NCBI GenBank assembly: GCA_036005845.1
Contig: DASYQD010000183.1
Coordinates: forward strand, 39,816-103,815
Direction of reading: 5' to 3'
From: DASYQD01 sp036005845
Lineage (GTDB): Bacteria; Acidobacteriota; Thermoanaerobaculia; Multivoradales; JAIOJS01
Length of the DNA stretch: 64,000 nucleotides
The translations under genes and the position numbers were made by a program. Shown here one piece after another: positions 1 through 8,880 of the stretch. The notes under the pieces are model-generated. The model saw nothing but the letters and a program-made list of their open reading frames with translations. It did not search any database and was not told where the DNA came from. Every line of letters begins with the position of its first letter. Within the stretch, counting starts at the first letter, position 1.

Positions 1-1949
1 AGCGGCCGGAGGAGCGTTTCCAGAGCGCGCACGATCTGGCGTTCGCGCTCGCCGGACGTGAGGGCGGCTCGCGCGCCGGCGATCCGCAGCTCATCCTGCC
101 GACGCCGCGCGCGCGGCGACGCCCGTGGTTGATCGGTAGCGGCATCGCGCTCGGCATCGCGGCGTTGCTCGTCGCCTTTCGCCTGCTGACGCCGGAGCCA
201 ATGGCGCCGCGGCTGCGGCCGCTGTCGTACTCGGGGCGCGACTGGAGCCCGGCGGTGTCGCCCGACGGCCGCACGCTCGCCTTCGTCTCGCGCCGCGACG
301 GCACGCCGCGCATCTGGCGGCGCGAGTTGGCGACCGGCGAGGAGGCGGCGCTGACGACAGGGCCCGACGAGGCGCCGCGCTTCTCGCCCGACGGCGCGAC
401 GCTGCTTTTCGCGCGTCACGAGGTTGGTCAGGAAGCAGGTCAGGAAGGCGGCACGACCTCGCTGTTCCGAGTCCCCGAGCTGGGCGGCGAGCCGCGGCGC
501 GTCATCCCCAACGCGGTCGAGGGCGACTGGTCGCCGGACGGCAAGCAGGTCGTCTTCGTGCGCCAGCTCGGCGGCGGCGCCTGGGTGCTCGGCACCGCGG
601 CGGCCGACGGCAGCGGCGAGCGCGTGCTGGCGGCGCCGGGCGACGGCCGTTCGCTCGCCGCGCCGCGCTGGTCGCCCGCCGGCGATCGCATCGCGGTGGT
701 GGCGAGCGGCGCGCTCACCAGCGTCGGCGACGAGTTGCGGCTGGTCGACGTCGAAGGCGATCGCACGAGCGTGCTGCCGACCCAAGCCGGCGGGTTGATC
801 TCGGCCCCTGCATGGCTGCGGCACGGCAAGGCGCTGCTCTACGCGCAGTCGGAACAGGTGACGCTCTACACCCCGGCGAGCCGGCTCGTCGTGCAGTCGG
901 CGCGCGGCGGCGAGCCGCGGGTGCTGCTGGCGTTCCCGCAGGTGGCGCGCACGGTCGACGTGCTGGCGCCGGGCAGCGCGGTGATCGACCTGGTGACGCG
1001 GCGCGCGCACCTGCGCGAGCTGCCGCTCCATCCAACGGAGGTCGCGGCAGTTCCGCGCGCGACCAGCGACGACGGCACGCGCTGGCTCACCGAGGGCGAC
1101 ACGCTCGACCGCCAGCCTTCCTACTCGCCCGACGGCACGCGCGTCGTCTTCTCGTCCAGCCGCAGCGGCAACCTCGACGTCTGGGCCGTCGACCGCACGA
1201 GCGGCGCCGTGCGCCGGCTCACCGACGACCCCGCCGACGATTGGGACCCTGGTTTCAGCGCCGACGGCAAGCGCCTGCTGTGGAGCTCGAACCGTAGCGG
1301 CCACTTCGAGATCTGGACCGCCGACGCCGACGGCCGCGCCGCGCACCAGCTCTCGCGCGACGGCGTCGACGCCGAGAGCCCGACGGCGAGTCCCGACGGC
1401 TGGGTCACCTACGTCTCCGGCCACCCGCAGAAGCGCGGCCTGTGGAAAGTGCGCCTCGACGGCAGCGGCGCGCAATGGCTGGTGCACGATCCCGTGGTGA
1501 GCCACCCCGAGGTCTCGCCCGACGGCCGCTTCGTCGCCTACCACACGCAGGCGGCGCACGGCTGGGTGGGGCTGCGCGTCGTGCGCCTCGCCGACGGCGC
1601 GCCGGTGGGCGGCACAGTGCGGCTGCGCGACAGCGCGCTGGCGAAGAGCACGGTGCTGGTGTTGAACCCCGCGTCGATCGGCAGGCTGCGCTGGACGCGC
1701 GACAGCCGCGGGCTGCTGGTGGTGAGCGTCGACGGCGACGAGCGCACCGGCGTGAGCTTGGTACCGGTCGCCGAGGGTCTCGACGCGGCGGCGGCGTTGT
1801 CGCCGGTGGCCGGCTTCACCGCCGAGCTGCAGCCGGAGTCGCTGGGCGTGTCGCCGGACGGGCGCGAGCTGACGCTTTCGGTGCCCGAGCTGGCGATGAC
1901 GCTGCTGGGCGTGGAAGGCCTGATGGACGTCGAGCCGGGACGCCGGTAG
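1..1949 (+). CDS. Ser/Thr protein kinase with C-terminal TolB/PD40 propeller (5' partial)
   Basis: The reading frame is open from base 3 to the TAG at 1947-1949, so the gene begins outside the window. The first visible residues, RPEERFQSAHDLAFAL, match the end of the eukaryotic-like Ser/Thr kinase domain common in Acidobacteriota. A disordered RRR linker follows, then one transmembrane helix (IALGIAALLVAF, about bases 140-190). The remainder is an extracytoplasmic beta-propeller with repeated SPDG or SADG blades (for example at about 258, 390, 535, 1130, 1260 and 1520) typical of WD40-like PD40/TolB proteins. The architecture suggests a membrane receptor kinase whose sensor is the propeller; ligand and substrates cannot be read from sequence. 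The internal TTG at 129 is not a credible start because coding clearly continues upstream. Confidence 0.9.
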   Translation, partial: RPEERFQSAHDLAFALAGREGGSRAGDPQLILPTPRARRRPWLIGSGIALGIAALLVAFRLLTPEPMAPRLRPLSYSGRDWSPAVSPDGRTLAFVSRRDGTPRIWRRELATGEEAALTTGPDEAPRFSPDGATLLFARHEVGQEAGQEGGTTSLFRVPELGGEPRRVIPNAVEGDWSPDGKQVVFVRQLGGGAWVLGTAAADGSGERVLAAPGDGRSLAAPRWSPAGDRIAVVASGALTSVGDELRLVDVEGDRTSVLPTQAGGLISAPAWLRHGKALLYAQSEQVTLYTPASRLVVQSARGGEPRVLLAFPQVARTVDVLAPGSAVIDLVTRRAHLRELPLHPTEVAAVPRATSDDGTRWLTEGDTLDRQPSYSPDGTRVVFSSSRSGNLDVWAVDRTSGAVRRLTDDPADDWDPGFSADGKRLLWSSNRSGHFEIWTADADGRAAHQLSRDGVDAESPTASPDGWVTYVSGHPQKRGLWKVRLDGSGAQWLVHDPVVSHPEVSPDGRFVAYHTQAAHGWVGLRVVRLADGAPVGGTVRLRDSALAKSTVLVLNPASIGRLRWTRDSRGLLVVSVDGDERTGVSLVPVAEGLDAAAALSPVAGFTAELQPESLGVSPDGRELTLSVPELAMTLLGVEGLMDVEPGRR

Positions 1950-1977
1950 TCGCTCCCCGGGCAAACCGCTCCCTCCC

Positions 1978-2073
1978 GTCATCGCGAGCGCTCCCCCGTC
2001 CTCGCGAGCCCAGCGAAGCGATCTCGATGTCGCGAGATCGAGATTGCTTCGTCGCTGCGCTCCTCGCAATGAC
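1978..2073. repeat. REP-like intergenic palindrome
   Basis: The 149-bp gap between two genes contains an imperfect inverted repeat. The outer ends are GTCATCGCGAG (1978-1988) and CTCGCAATGAC (2063-2073), the inner arms are AGCGAAGCGATCTCGAT and its near-complement, and the centre is a CGCGAG palindrome. The right arm resembles a GTCATTGCGAGGAGCG-type repeat seen between genes in many unrelated bacteria. The left arm carries an extra segment of about 20 bp that duplicates the CGCGAG motif. I see no other copy in this window. It could act as a transcript-end hairpin for the kinase gene. Confidence 0.75.
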
Positions 2074-2086
2074 GAGAGGGGACTAC

Positions 2087-2092
2087 TAGGAT
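2087..2092 (+). promoter_or_regulatory. -10-like TAGGAT, leaderless arrangement
   Basis: TAGGAT lies 6 nt before the ATG at 2099 and there is no Shine-Dalgarno sequence. A transcript from here would start at or next to the start codon. Confidence 0.4.
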
Positions 2093-2098
2093 GGCTGG

Positions 2099-3949
2099 AT
2101 GCGAGCCCGCGTTCTGGCCATCGTCTTGGCGTCGACACTGGCGGCGGCGAGCGCCGGCGTCACTGCCGCTGCGCCGCCGCAACCACCCGAGACAGTCCCC
2201 GCCGCCACGCCGACTCCCCCTACGCCAGCAGCCAACGCCGGCTTGCCAGCTGATCCCGCGGCACGCGTCGACGCCCTCGCGGACGCCTACGTCAGGGTCT
2301 TTTTCGAGCACTTCCCCGATCAGGCGACGGCGCAGGGCCGCGCCGACGCCGACAACTCGCGGCTGCCGGACAATTCGCTCGCCGGCCTCGATGCCTGGCG
2401 CGACGAGGAGGACGCGCTGCTCGACGAGCTCGACACCGTCGACCGCACGCACCTCACCGGCCGCGCGGTGGTGACCCACGACTTCCTGCGCGAGCTGCTC
2501 GAGGCATCGATCGGCGCCCGCGTCTGCGAGACCGAGCTGTGGAACGTCAGCCCGACGTGGACCGGCTGGCAGGCCAACTACACCTATCTCGCCTCGGTGC
2601 AGCCGGTGGGCACGGCGGCGCTGCGGCAGGCGGCGCTGTCGCGGCTCGGCCAGCTGCCGCGCTACCTCGACGGCGAGACGGCGCGCTTGCGCGAAGGGCT
2701 GCGCCGCGGCTTCAGCGCGCCGAAGGGGAACGTGCAGCGGGTGATCGAGCAGATGGACGGCTTGCTCGGTGGCACCGCCGCCGAGTCGCCGTTCTACGAC
2801 CCGGCGAAGCGCGACGGCGACGCCGCCTTCGGCGCCGCGCTCGCGAAGGTGATCGACGAGCAGGCGAAGCCGGCCATCCGCCGCTACCGCGACTTCCTCG
2901 CCAAGGAGTACCTGCCCGCGGCGCGCGAGGCGATCGCCGTCGCCGCCAACCCGCAGGGCAAGGAGTGCTACCGCGCCGCGGTACGCTTCCACACCTCGAC
3001 GCGGATGGAGCCGGAGGAGATCCACCGCCTCGGCCTGCAGCAGATGGAGCGCGCCACGAACGCGATGAAGGAAATCGGCGCGCGCAGCTTCGGGACCTCG
3101 GACCCGACGGCGCTGCTCGCCAAGGTGAAGCAGCCGCCGTACACCTTCACCTCGCGCCAGCAGCTCATCGACTACGCGACGGCGGCGGTGGAGCGCGCCC
3201 GCGCCGCGGTGCCTCAGTGGTTCGGCACCGTGCCGAAGGCGACCGTGGTGGTGGTGCCGTACCCCGCTTTCCGCGAGCGCTCCGCTCCCGGCGCCGAGTA
3301 CCAGGCGGGCTCCGACGACGGCACGCGCCCCGGCACCTACTACATCAACGCCTTCGAGGCCGAGAAGCAGAGCAAGGCGGGCATCGAGGCGACGGCGTTC
3401 CACGAGACCTATCCGGGACACCACCTGCAGGGATCGGTGGCCAAGGAGGTCACCGGCACGCACCCGATCCAGCGCTACTTCGGCAGCTCGGGGTTCCTCG
3501 AAGGGTGGGGTCTCTACAGCGAGCGGCTCGCCGACGAGATGGGCCTCTACTCGGACGACGTGGCAAAGCTCGGGCTGCTGTCGAACGAGGCGCTGCGCTC
3601 GGCGCGGCTGGTCGTGGACTCGGGCATGCACGCGTTGGGCTGGACGCGCCAGCAGGCGATCGACTACATGCTCGCGCACACCACGCAGACGCCCGAGCGC
3701 GCCGCCGCCGAGGTCGACCGCTACATCGCGGTGCCGGCGCAGGCGACGGCGTACATGATCGGCAACCTCGAGATCCGCCGCCTGCGCGAGTACGCCGAGA
3801 AACAGCTCGGCGAGCGCTTCGACGTCAAGGCCTTCCACGACCAGGTGCTGGGCGACGGCGCGGTGACGCTCGGCATGCTCGACGCCAAGATCACGCACTG
3901 GGTGGCCACGGAGCGCAAGAAGGTCGCCGCCGGAACGAGCCGGCGCTAG
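2099..3949 (+). CDS. DUF885 family secreted metallopeptidase-like protein
   Basis: This 616-residue protein has an N-terminal signal peptide (hydrophobic stretch ending ASAGVTAAA) and a Pro/Ala-rich linker to about residue 45. A DUF885 domain fills the rest. The hallmark zinc-site motif HETYPGHH is at residues 435-442, followed by LEGWGLYSERLADEMG, which supplies the further conserved glutamates. DUF885 proteins are predicted extracytoplasmic peptidases, related to M32-like carboxypeptidases by the HExxH-type helix; the substrate is unknown. Length and motif spacing look complete. I chose the ATG at 2099 over the out-of-frame ATG at 2091 because it gives the signal peptide and the long frame. 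The gene is monocistronic and converges on the D-aminoacylase gene with 16 bp between the stops. Confidence 0.9.
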   Translation: MRARVLAIVLASTLAAASAGVTAAAPPQPPETVPAATPTPPTPAANAGLPADPAARVDALADAYVRVFFEHFPDQATAQGRADADNSRLPDNSLAGLDAWRDEEDALLDELDTVDRTHLTGRAVVTHDFLRELLEASIGARVCETELWNVSPTWTGWQANYTYLASVQPVGTAALRQAALSRLGQLPRYLDGETARLREGLRRGFSAPKGNVQRVIEQMDGLLGGTAAESPFYDPAKRDGDAAFGAALAKVIDEQAKPAIRRYRDFLAKEYLPAAREAIAVAANPQGKECYRAAVRFHTSTRMEPEEIHRLGLQQMERATNAMKEIGARSFGTSDPTALLAKVKQPPYTFTSRQQLIDYATAAVERARAAVPQWFGTVPKATVVVVPYPAFRERSAPGAEYQAGSDDGTRPGTYYINAFEAEKQSKAGIEATAFHETYPGHHLQGSVAKEVTGTHPIQRYFGSSGFLEGWGLYSERLADEMGLYSDDVAKLGLLSNEALRSARLVVDSGMHALGWTRQQAIDYMLAHTTQTPERAAAEVDRYIAVPAQATAYMIGNLEIRRLREYAEKQLGERFDVKAFHDQVLGDGAVTLGMLDAKITHWVATERKKVAAGTSRR

Positions 3950-3965
3950 CAGCGATTCGCGCTGC

Positions 3966-5708
3966 CTAGTGCCAGCCGGTCCAGCCGGGCCCGCGCACGA
4001 AGCGTCCGGCGAAGGTACCGGTGTGCTTGCCGTCGCGCAGCACCACGGCGCCGTTGACGAGCACGTCGCGCACGCCGGTGGCGAACTGCTGCGGCTTCTC
4101 GAAGGTGGCGTGGTCGGCGACGGTGGCCGGATCGAACACCACGACGTCGGCGAAGTAGCCGGGCGCCAGCCGCCCGCGGTCGCGCAGCTTCAAGTTGTCC
4201 GCCGGCTGTGAGGTGAGGCGGCGGATGGCCTCGGCGAGCGGCACCAGCTTCTCGTCGCGCACGTAGCGGCCGAGCAGCCGCGCCACGTTGCCGTAGGCGC
4301 GCGGATGGGTGCTCGACTTGAGGAAGACGCCCTCGGGCGCCTGCGCCTCGGCGTCGGAGCCGAAACCCACCCACGGCAGCGCCACCTCGCGGCGGACGTT
4401 GTCCTCGCTGATGATGAAGTAGATGGTGTCGACGCGGTTGTCGTCCTCGATGACGAGGTCGATGGCAGTGGCCTCCGGCGTCTTGCCGCGCATGGCGGCG
4501 ACCTGCGCCAGCGTCTTGCCGGTCAGCGGCTTGAGCGCCTCGCTCTTGAAGCCCGAGAGCAGCACGTGGTCGGCGCCGCCGGCGGCGATGAGCAGGTTCT
4601 CCCACTCGTCGGTGGGGGTGCGCATCTCGCGCTCGACACGCTCGCGGATGGCCGGGTCCTGCAGCCGCTGGCGCCACTTCTCGAGGCCGCCCTCCTGCAC
4701 CCACGGCGGCATCGACGCGTCGAGGCCGGTGGCGCCCGCGGTGTAGGTGTACATGTCGGCGGTGATGCGCAGGCCGGCCGCGCGCGCCGCTTCGACGCGC
4801 GCGATGACCTCGGGCAGCTTGCCCCAGTTGGCCTGGCCGGCGGCCTTGAGGTGATAGATCTCGGCCGGCACCTTGGCGTCGCGTGCGATCGAGATCAGCT
4901 CGTCGACCGCCTCGAGCAGGCGGTTGCCTTCGCTCCGCATGTGGCTGATGTACATGCCGCCGTGCTCGCCGGCGGCGCTGCACAGCGCCACCAGCTCGGG
5001 CGTCTTGGCGTAGAAGGCGGGCGCGTAGATCAGCGAGGAGCCGACGCCGAGCGCGCCCTCGCGCATCGCGGCGTGCACCAGCTCCTGCATGCGCGCGAGC
5101 TCCTCCGGCGTCGGCTCGCGGTCGGCGTAGCCGAGCTCGTGGACGCGCACCGTCGTGGCGCCGACGAAGGAGGCGACGTTCATCGAGATGCCCTTCTTCT
5201 CCAGCATCTCCAGGTACTCGCCGAGCGTCGTCCAGCTGATGGGGTAGCGGATGTCGCCCTGCTGCTCGGCGGCCTCCTTCTTCATCGCCTCGTTGAGCGG
5301 CCCCATCGACCAGCCTTCGCCCATCACCTCGAGCGTCACGCCCTGCACGAGGTCGCTCATGCCGCGCGGGTCGGCGATGAGCGAGTCGGTGGCCCAGGAG
5401 AGCATGTTGACGAAGCCGGGCGCGACGGCGAGGCCGCTCGCGTCGATCGTCTGCGCGGCCTTCGCGGCGTGGAGGTCGCCCACCGCGGCGATGCGGTCGC
5501 CGCGGATGCCGACGTCGGCGGTGACGGGCGGGCCGCCGCTGCCGTCGTAGACGATGCCGTTGCGGAGGACGAGGTCGAAGCCGGTCGGCGCGGCGGCGTC
5601 CGCTGCCGCGGCGGCGGCGGGATGCGGTGCGCGCCGAGTGGCGCATGCGACGCTGAGTAAAGCGGCGGCAAACAAGGCGGCTACAGAACTCGGCCAACCT
5701 CGACGCAT
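3966..5708 (-). CDS. N-acyl-D-amino-acid deacylase (D-aminoacylase) lipoprotein
   Basis: A 580-residue amidohydrolase-superfamily protein of the D-aminoacylase family. These enzymes hydrolyse N-acyl-D-amino acids to the free D-amino acid, which would suit recycling of wall or peptide material. The N-terminus is a lipoprotein signal with lipobox LSVAC, so it should be anchored in the envelope. Family landmarks include VAPGFVNMLSWATDS (the metal-site region, with the usual HxD degraded to LSWATD), SHMRSEG, YHLKAAG and SSTHPRAYG near the C-terminus. The ATG at 5708 is preferred because GGAGG (5717-5721) sits 8 nt upstream; the in-frame GTG at 5717 would overlap that site. The altered first metal motif is shared by many members annotated as D-aminoacylase, so activity is likely but not certain. 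Confidence 0.85.
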   Translation of the reverse strand: MRRGWPSSVAALFAAALLSVACATRRAPHPAAAAAADAAAPTGFDLVLRNGIVYDGSGGPPVTADVGIRGDRIAAVGDLHAAKAAQTIDASGLAVAPGFVNMLSWATDSLIADPRGMSDLVQGVTLEVMGEGWSMGPLNEAMKKEAAEQQGDIRYPISWTTLGEYLEMLEKKGISMNVASFVGATTVRVHELGYADREPTPEELARMQELVHAAMREGALGVGSSLIYAPAFYAKTPELVALCSAAGEHGGMYISHMRSEGNRLLEAVDELISIARDAKVPAEIYHLKAAGQANWGKLPEVIARVEAARAAGLRITADMYTYTAGATGLDASMPPWVQEGGLEKWRQRLQDPAIRERVEREMRTPTDEWENLLIAAGGADHVLLSGFKSEALKPLTGKTLAQVAAMRGKTPEATAIDLVIEDDNRVDTIYFIISEDNVRREVALPWVGFGSDAEAQAPEGVFLKSSTHPRAYGNVARLLGRYVRDEKLVPLAEAIRRLTSQPADNLKLRDRGRLAPGYFADVVVFDPATVADHATFEKPQQFATGVRDVLVNGAVVLRDGKHTGTFAGRFVRGPGWTGWH

Positions 5709-5761
5709 CGCGAGCACCTCCGGCTGTGAAGCGGCGAGCGTAACGCAGTTGCTCGCTGAGC

Positions 5762-5767
5762 TACACT
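5762..5767 (+). promoter_or_regulatory. -10-like TACACT, near-leaderless
   Basis: TACACT ends 9 nt before the ATG at 5777. No Shine-Dalgarno sequence and no good -35 hexamer are visible. Confidence 0.4.
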
Positions 5768-5776
5768 TTCGCTCGC

Positions 5777-6079
5777 ATGAAGCGGGTGTACGTGGCGACG
5801 ACTCCGATCGACGCGCAGTTCGTCAAGGCGTTCCTGGAGTCGGCGGGCATCGTCGCCAGCGTCCGCGGCGAGCACCTCTTCGCGCTGCGCGGCTCGGTGC
5901 CGATGACGGACGAGACGCTGCCGTCGGTGTGGATCGAGGACGACGAGGATCTCGAGCACGCTCAACGCCTGCTCGCCCAGCTCGAAGCCCGCGCGCGCCT
6001 GCGCCCCGTCGACGCCGACGCGGCGGAGGACGACGCGACGGCCGAAGACTGGGACGAGGGCGAGCAGCAGATCGGCTAG
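5777..6079 (+). CDS. DUF2007-family small protein
   Basis: A 100-residue soluble protein matching the DUF2007 (putative signal-transducing) fold: MKRVYVATTPIDAQFVKAFL, then a short insert, then PSVWIEDDEDLEHAQRLLAQ. The usual family pattern is a ferredoxin-like alpha/beta unit in which position changes in the first helix report on membrane or nucleotide status, but no biochemical role is established. The C-terminal 25 residues are acidic (EDDATAEDWDEGEQQ). The stop overlaps the imuB stop by 4 bp on the opposite strand. It is divergent from the D-aminoacylase gene with only 68 bp between starts. Confidence 0.8.
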   Translation: MKRVYVATTPIDAQFVKAFLESAGIVASVRGEHLFALRGSVPMTDETLPSVWIEDDEDLEHAQRLLAQLEARARLRPVDADAAEDDATAEDWDEGEQQIG

Positions 6080-7692
6080 TCGTAAACCCCGTCGGCGAAC
6101 CACACTCCTTTCTGCGGCTCCTTGAAGAGCCGGTAGATCCCGCCCTCCTCGAGCTCGACGTCCCAGTACTCGCGCGCGACGGGCTCGGCCACCCACCAGC
6201 CCTCTTCCACCGCCCACGGCCCCGAGGCGATGCGCACGCGGCCGGCGATGCGCGGGCGGCGCTTGCCGCCGCGGCGGCGCCGCTCGTCGACCGAGACCAG
6301 CCGGCGGCCGGCGCCGACGTCCTCGCCCTCCGGCGCCGCCGGGGAAGCGACCTGCGACGGCCGCTCGACGCCGTCACCGCCGTCCTCGACCAGCACCTCG
6401 AGCGGCACCGGCGGGCGTAGCACGCGCACCGCCAGCAACCCGCGGCCGCCGGGCGGAGCCACCGCCGCTAGGTCCGGCCGCACGAGCGGCGCCGGCGGCG
6501 GATCGAAGGCGGTCAGCGTGAAGCGCTCCGGCCGGTGGCCGTCCGTCGCCACCGGCGCGCCGGTGCGCCCCGGACCGAGCAGCGCGAAGAGCCGTGCGAG
6601 CGTCGTCGCCAAGCGGTCGGGCGGGATCTCCTGCGGCCCGAACAGCGTGCGTTGCGCCACCCGCGGCCGGTCGGGGTGCGCGGCGAGCGCGAAGGCGCTC
6701 ACCGGCGCGCCGGGCGGCGCCTTCTCCAGCTCGAGGCGCAGCAGTGTCAGCAGCACCTTGACGTCGCGCGTCGGCGCCGGCAGCTCGATGAGCCGCTCCT
6801 TCCAGCCGTCCGGCTCGAGGCGCAGCGACAGGGCGAGGCGCAGGCAGGCGAGGCCGCAGCCGGCGAGCCGCGCGGTGAGACGGTCGAGCGCGGCGCGGGC
6901 GAGGAAGAGGAAGGGCTCGATGGCGACCAGCGGCCACTCGAGCGACATCCCTTCGCGCAGGTCGGGCGGCGGCTCGCGCGCCACCAGCGGCCGCGGGTCG
7001 ACGCCGCGGGCGCGGGCGTGCAGCTCGCGGCCCACCTCGCCGAGCCGGCTCGCCACCTCCGCCGCCGGCAGCCGCGCCAGCTCGCCGATCGTGCGCACGC
7101 CCCAGCGCTGCAGCGTCTCGGCGATCTCGATCTCGGGCGCCAGGCGGCGCAACGGCAGCGGCGCCAGGAACGCCGGCTCTTCGCCCGGCGTCACCACCTG
7201 CGGCGTCGGCACCAGCGTCGAGGCGACCTGCGCCGCCAGCTTGCTGCAGGCGATCCCCGCCCGCGCCGGCAGCGCCGCGCGATCGGCGGCGAGCAGCAGC
7301 GAACGGGCGAGCTCGTGCTCCGGATCGGAGGCGAAGCGCGAGCCGGTGAAGCGCTCGACACAACCGTCGAGGTCGAGGAAGAGCAGGCCGGGCCCGGCGT
7401 CCTCGACGCGCGGCGAGAACCCTTCGGCCAGCTCGAGCAGCACCTCCTGCGCGGCGCGCTCGCCCTCCACGTCGCGGGCGCGGCCGACGAGGCGGGGGAG
7501 CAGCGTCTGCGCCTGCGCCAGCGTCTGCCCCGGCGCTATGCCCGCACCGCGCGCGCGCCGGCTGGCCGCGAGCACGCGCGCGGCCGGACCGTTGCCTTCG
7601 ACGATCGCCACCGCCTCGCCGCGCAATTCCGGCTCGCAGCGCAACCGCGCCGCGAGAGGAAACAACGGCACCGCCAGGCAGGCGACTCGCAT
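6076..7692 (-). CDS. imuB: ImuB, catalytically inactive Y-family polymerase
   Basis: A 538-residue DinB-like Y-family protein. Active Y polymerases carry an N-terminal DxD-type motif and a later SxDE motif. Here the N-terminus reads MRVACLAVPLFPLAAR and the second site reads FLDLDGCVERF, so the catalytic acidic residues are absent, as is typical for ImuB. Known ImuB acts as a scaffold that links ImuA and the error-prone polymerase DnaE2 to the beta clamp during SOS mutagenesis. Helix-hairpin-helix-like text (WGVRTIGELARLPAAEV) and the little-finger region follow. It lies 15 bp downstream of imuA on the same strand. No dnaE2 gene is in the window. Confidence 0.87.
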   Translation of the reverse strand: MRVACLAVPLFPLAARLRCEPELRGEAVAIVEGNGPAARVLAASRRARGAGIAPGQTLAQAQTLLPRLVGRARDVEGERAAQEVLLELAEGFSPRVEDAGPGLLFLDLDGCVERFTGSRFASDPEHELARSLLLAADRAALPARAGIACSKLAAQVASTLVPTPQVVTPGEEPAFLAPLPLRRLAPEIEIAETLQRWGVRTIGELARLPAAEVASRLGEVGRELHARARGVDPRPLVAREPPPDLREGMSLEWPLVAIEPFLFLARAALDRLTARLAGCGLACLRLALSLRLEPDGWKERLIELPAPTRDVKVLLTLLRLELEKAPPGAPVSAFALAAHPDRPRVAQRTLFGPQEIPPDRLATTLARLFALLGPGRTGAPVATDGHRPERFTLTAFDPPPAPLVRPDLAAVAPPGGRGLLAVRVLRPPVPLEVLVEDGGDGVERPSQVASPAAPEGEDVGAGRRLVSVDERRRRGGKRRPRIAGRVRIASGPWAVEEGWWVAEPVAREYWDVELEEGGIYRLFKEPQKGVWFADGVYD

Positions 7693-7707
7693 CGCGGCGA
7701 CTCCACG

Positions 7708-8778
7708 TCAGAGCCGCGAGGCGAAGGGGCGGGAGTCGGTGGGCGATGCGGTGGACGCGGCGGTGGCGGCGACGCGAGCTACGCTGGTGCGCGCCGCGTA
7801 AGCGGGGAGGGCATCAGGCGGGAGAAGCGACTGCTGCAGTGCGGCGACTTTCGTCGGACGTGGCCACGCCGGCAGCGGGCGGGGAGCGGGAGCTCGTTTG
7901 GGCTGGCGAAGACGGAGGGTTTCCGGCAACAATTGCGCGCCGCGCCCACGTTCGCGTGCCGGCAGCGGTCCGAGCAGCGACGGCGCGCGCAGCCCGAGGT
8001 CGGCGTGCGGAGATGAGCCCGCCAGCTCCTCCTGCCGCCGGCTCTTCTCGCGCTCCAGCCGCGTTTCCATGCCGGCAAGCAACCGCGGTCCAGCGTCGCT
8101 GCCGATCCACACGCCGCCGCGCCGCGACAACGCCAGCACCTCGCCGGCGGCGCTGCCGGTGATCCGCCACGGTGTGGCGACGAGCAGCGCCGCGCGATGC
8201 AGCCGCGCCGCCCGCGCCAGGCGCAGCCAGGCATGCTCGTCGCGGCTGCCATAGGGGAGCGGCGCCGTGCCCAGCTCCAGCACCACCAGCGGGAAGTCGC
8301 CGCCGAGCGCGATCTCGGCGGCGGCGAGCGCCTCGCGCAACCGCTGCGGCCGCGCCCACAAGAGGCGCGGCAGCACGACGCCGCAACGCGCCGCCTCCTG
8401 CGGATCGAGCTGGTCGCCGAGGTCGATCAGCGCCGCCGCCTCGCCGCGCGCGGTGGTGGCGGCGAGAAGCGACAGCACAAGCCCGAACCGCCCGCTGGAG
8501 AGCGCGCCGCGCAACTCGGTCAGGCAGGCGCGCGCCAGCCCACCGGCGAGCAGCGGATCGACCGCCGGCAGCGCCGTTGGCAGCAGCTCGTCCTCTTCGA
8601 GCGGCTTGCGAATGAGATCGCGGCCACGCGCGAGCCGCGCGCGCAGGTTGGGAAGCGACGGCACCTCCCGCGGCAGCGGCGAACCAGCCTGCGCCGCCGC
8701 CAGCTTGTGCTTCTGGATGTCCTGCTGGATCTCCTGAAGACGCTCCTGACTGACGGCGACGAGCTGCCCACGCGCCAT
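7708..8778 (-). CDS. imuA: ImuA, RecA-like mutagenesis protein
   Basis: A 356-residue RecA/SulA-superfamily protein that starts at MARGQLVAVSQERLQEIQQD and is followed directly by imuB. The central region LPAVDPLLAGGLARACLTEL and the segment AALIDLGDQLDPQEAA correspond to the degenerate nucleotide-binding core of ImuA, with ALSSGRFG in the Walker A position (no canonical GK[ST]). ImuA supports DnaE2/ImuB translesion synthesis in bacteria that lack UmuDC. The frame is open upstream to 9144, but the ATG at 8778 is chosen because it begins the conserved N-terminus and sits directly after a strong promoter; upstream residues look like noncoding readthrough. Confidence 0.82.
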   Translation of the reverse strand: MARGQLVAVSQERLQEIQQDIQKHKLAAAQAGSPLPREVPSLPNLRARLARGRDLIRKPLEEDELLPTALPAVDPLLAGGLARACLTELRGALSSGRFGLVLSLLAATTARGEAAALIDLGDQLDPQEAARCGVVLPRLLWARPQRLREALAAAEIALGGDFPLVVLELGTAPLPYGSRDEHAWLRLARAARLHRAALLVATPWRITGSAAGEVLALSRRGGVWIGSDAGPRLLAGMETRLEREKSRRQEELAGSSPHADLGLRAPSLLGPLPARERGRGAQLLPETLRLRQPKRAPAPRPLPAWPRPTKVAALQQSLLPPDALPAYAARTSVARVAATAASTASPTDSRPFASRL

Positions 8779-8784
8779 GAGCGG

Positions 8785-8813
8785 AGGATAGGCGTAAACA
8801 AAGCGTAAGTCAA
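8785..8813 (-). promoter_or_regulatory. imuAB promoter with direct-repeat operator candidate
   Basis: On the minus strand this reads TTGACT (-35, 8808-8813), a 17-bp spacer, and TATCCT (-10, 8785-8790). The -10 ends 6 nt before the imuA ATG, so the transcript should be leaderless. The spacer contains a direct repeat, TTACGC-TTTG-TTTACGC (about one helical turn apart), which is a plausible repressor site. imuAB is SOS-controlled in other bacteria, so LexA is the obvious candidate, but this lineage's LexA box is not known to me. Confidence 0.65.
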
Positions 8814-8880
8814 TGGTCTTTGCCCCACTCTCACACGCTGCTTTGCGGGTAACATGAGGTTCGCCTGGCGGATACCAGTG

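Noticed and set aside
8819..8853. Forward promoter for the HicB-like gene starting TTGCCC
   Set aside because: The only TA-rich hexamer downstream is about 25 bp away, too far for a standard spacer.
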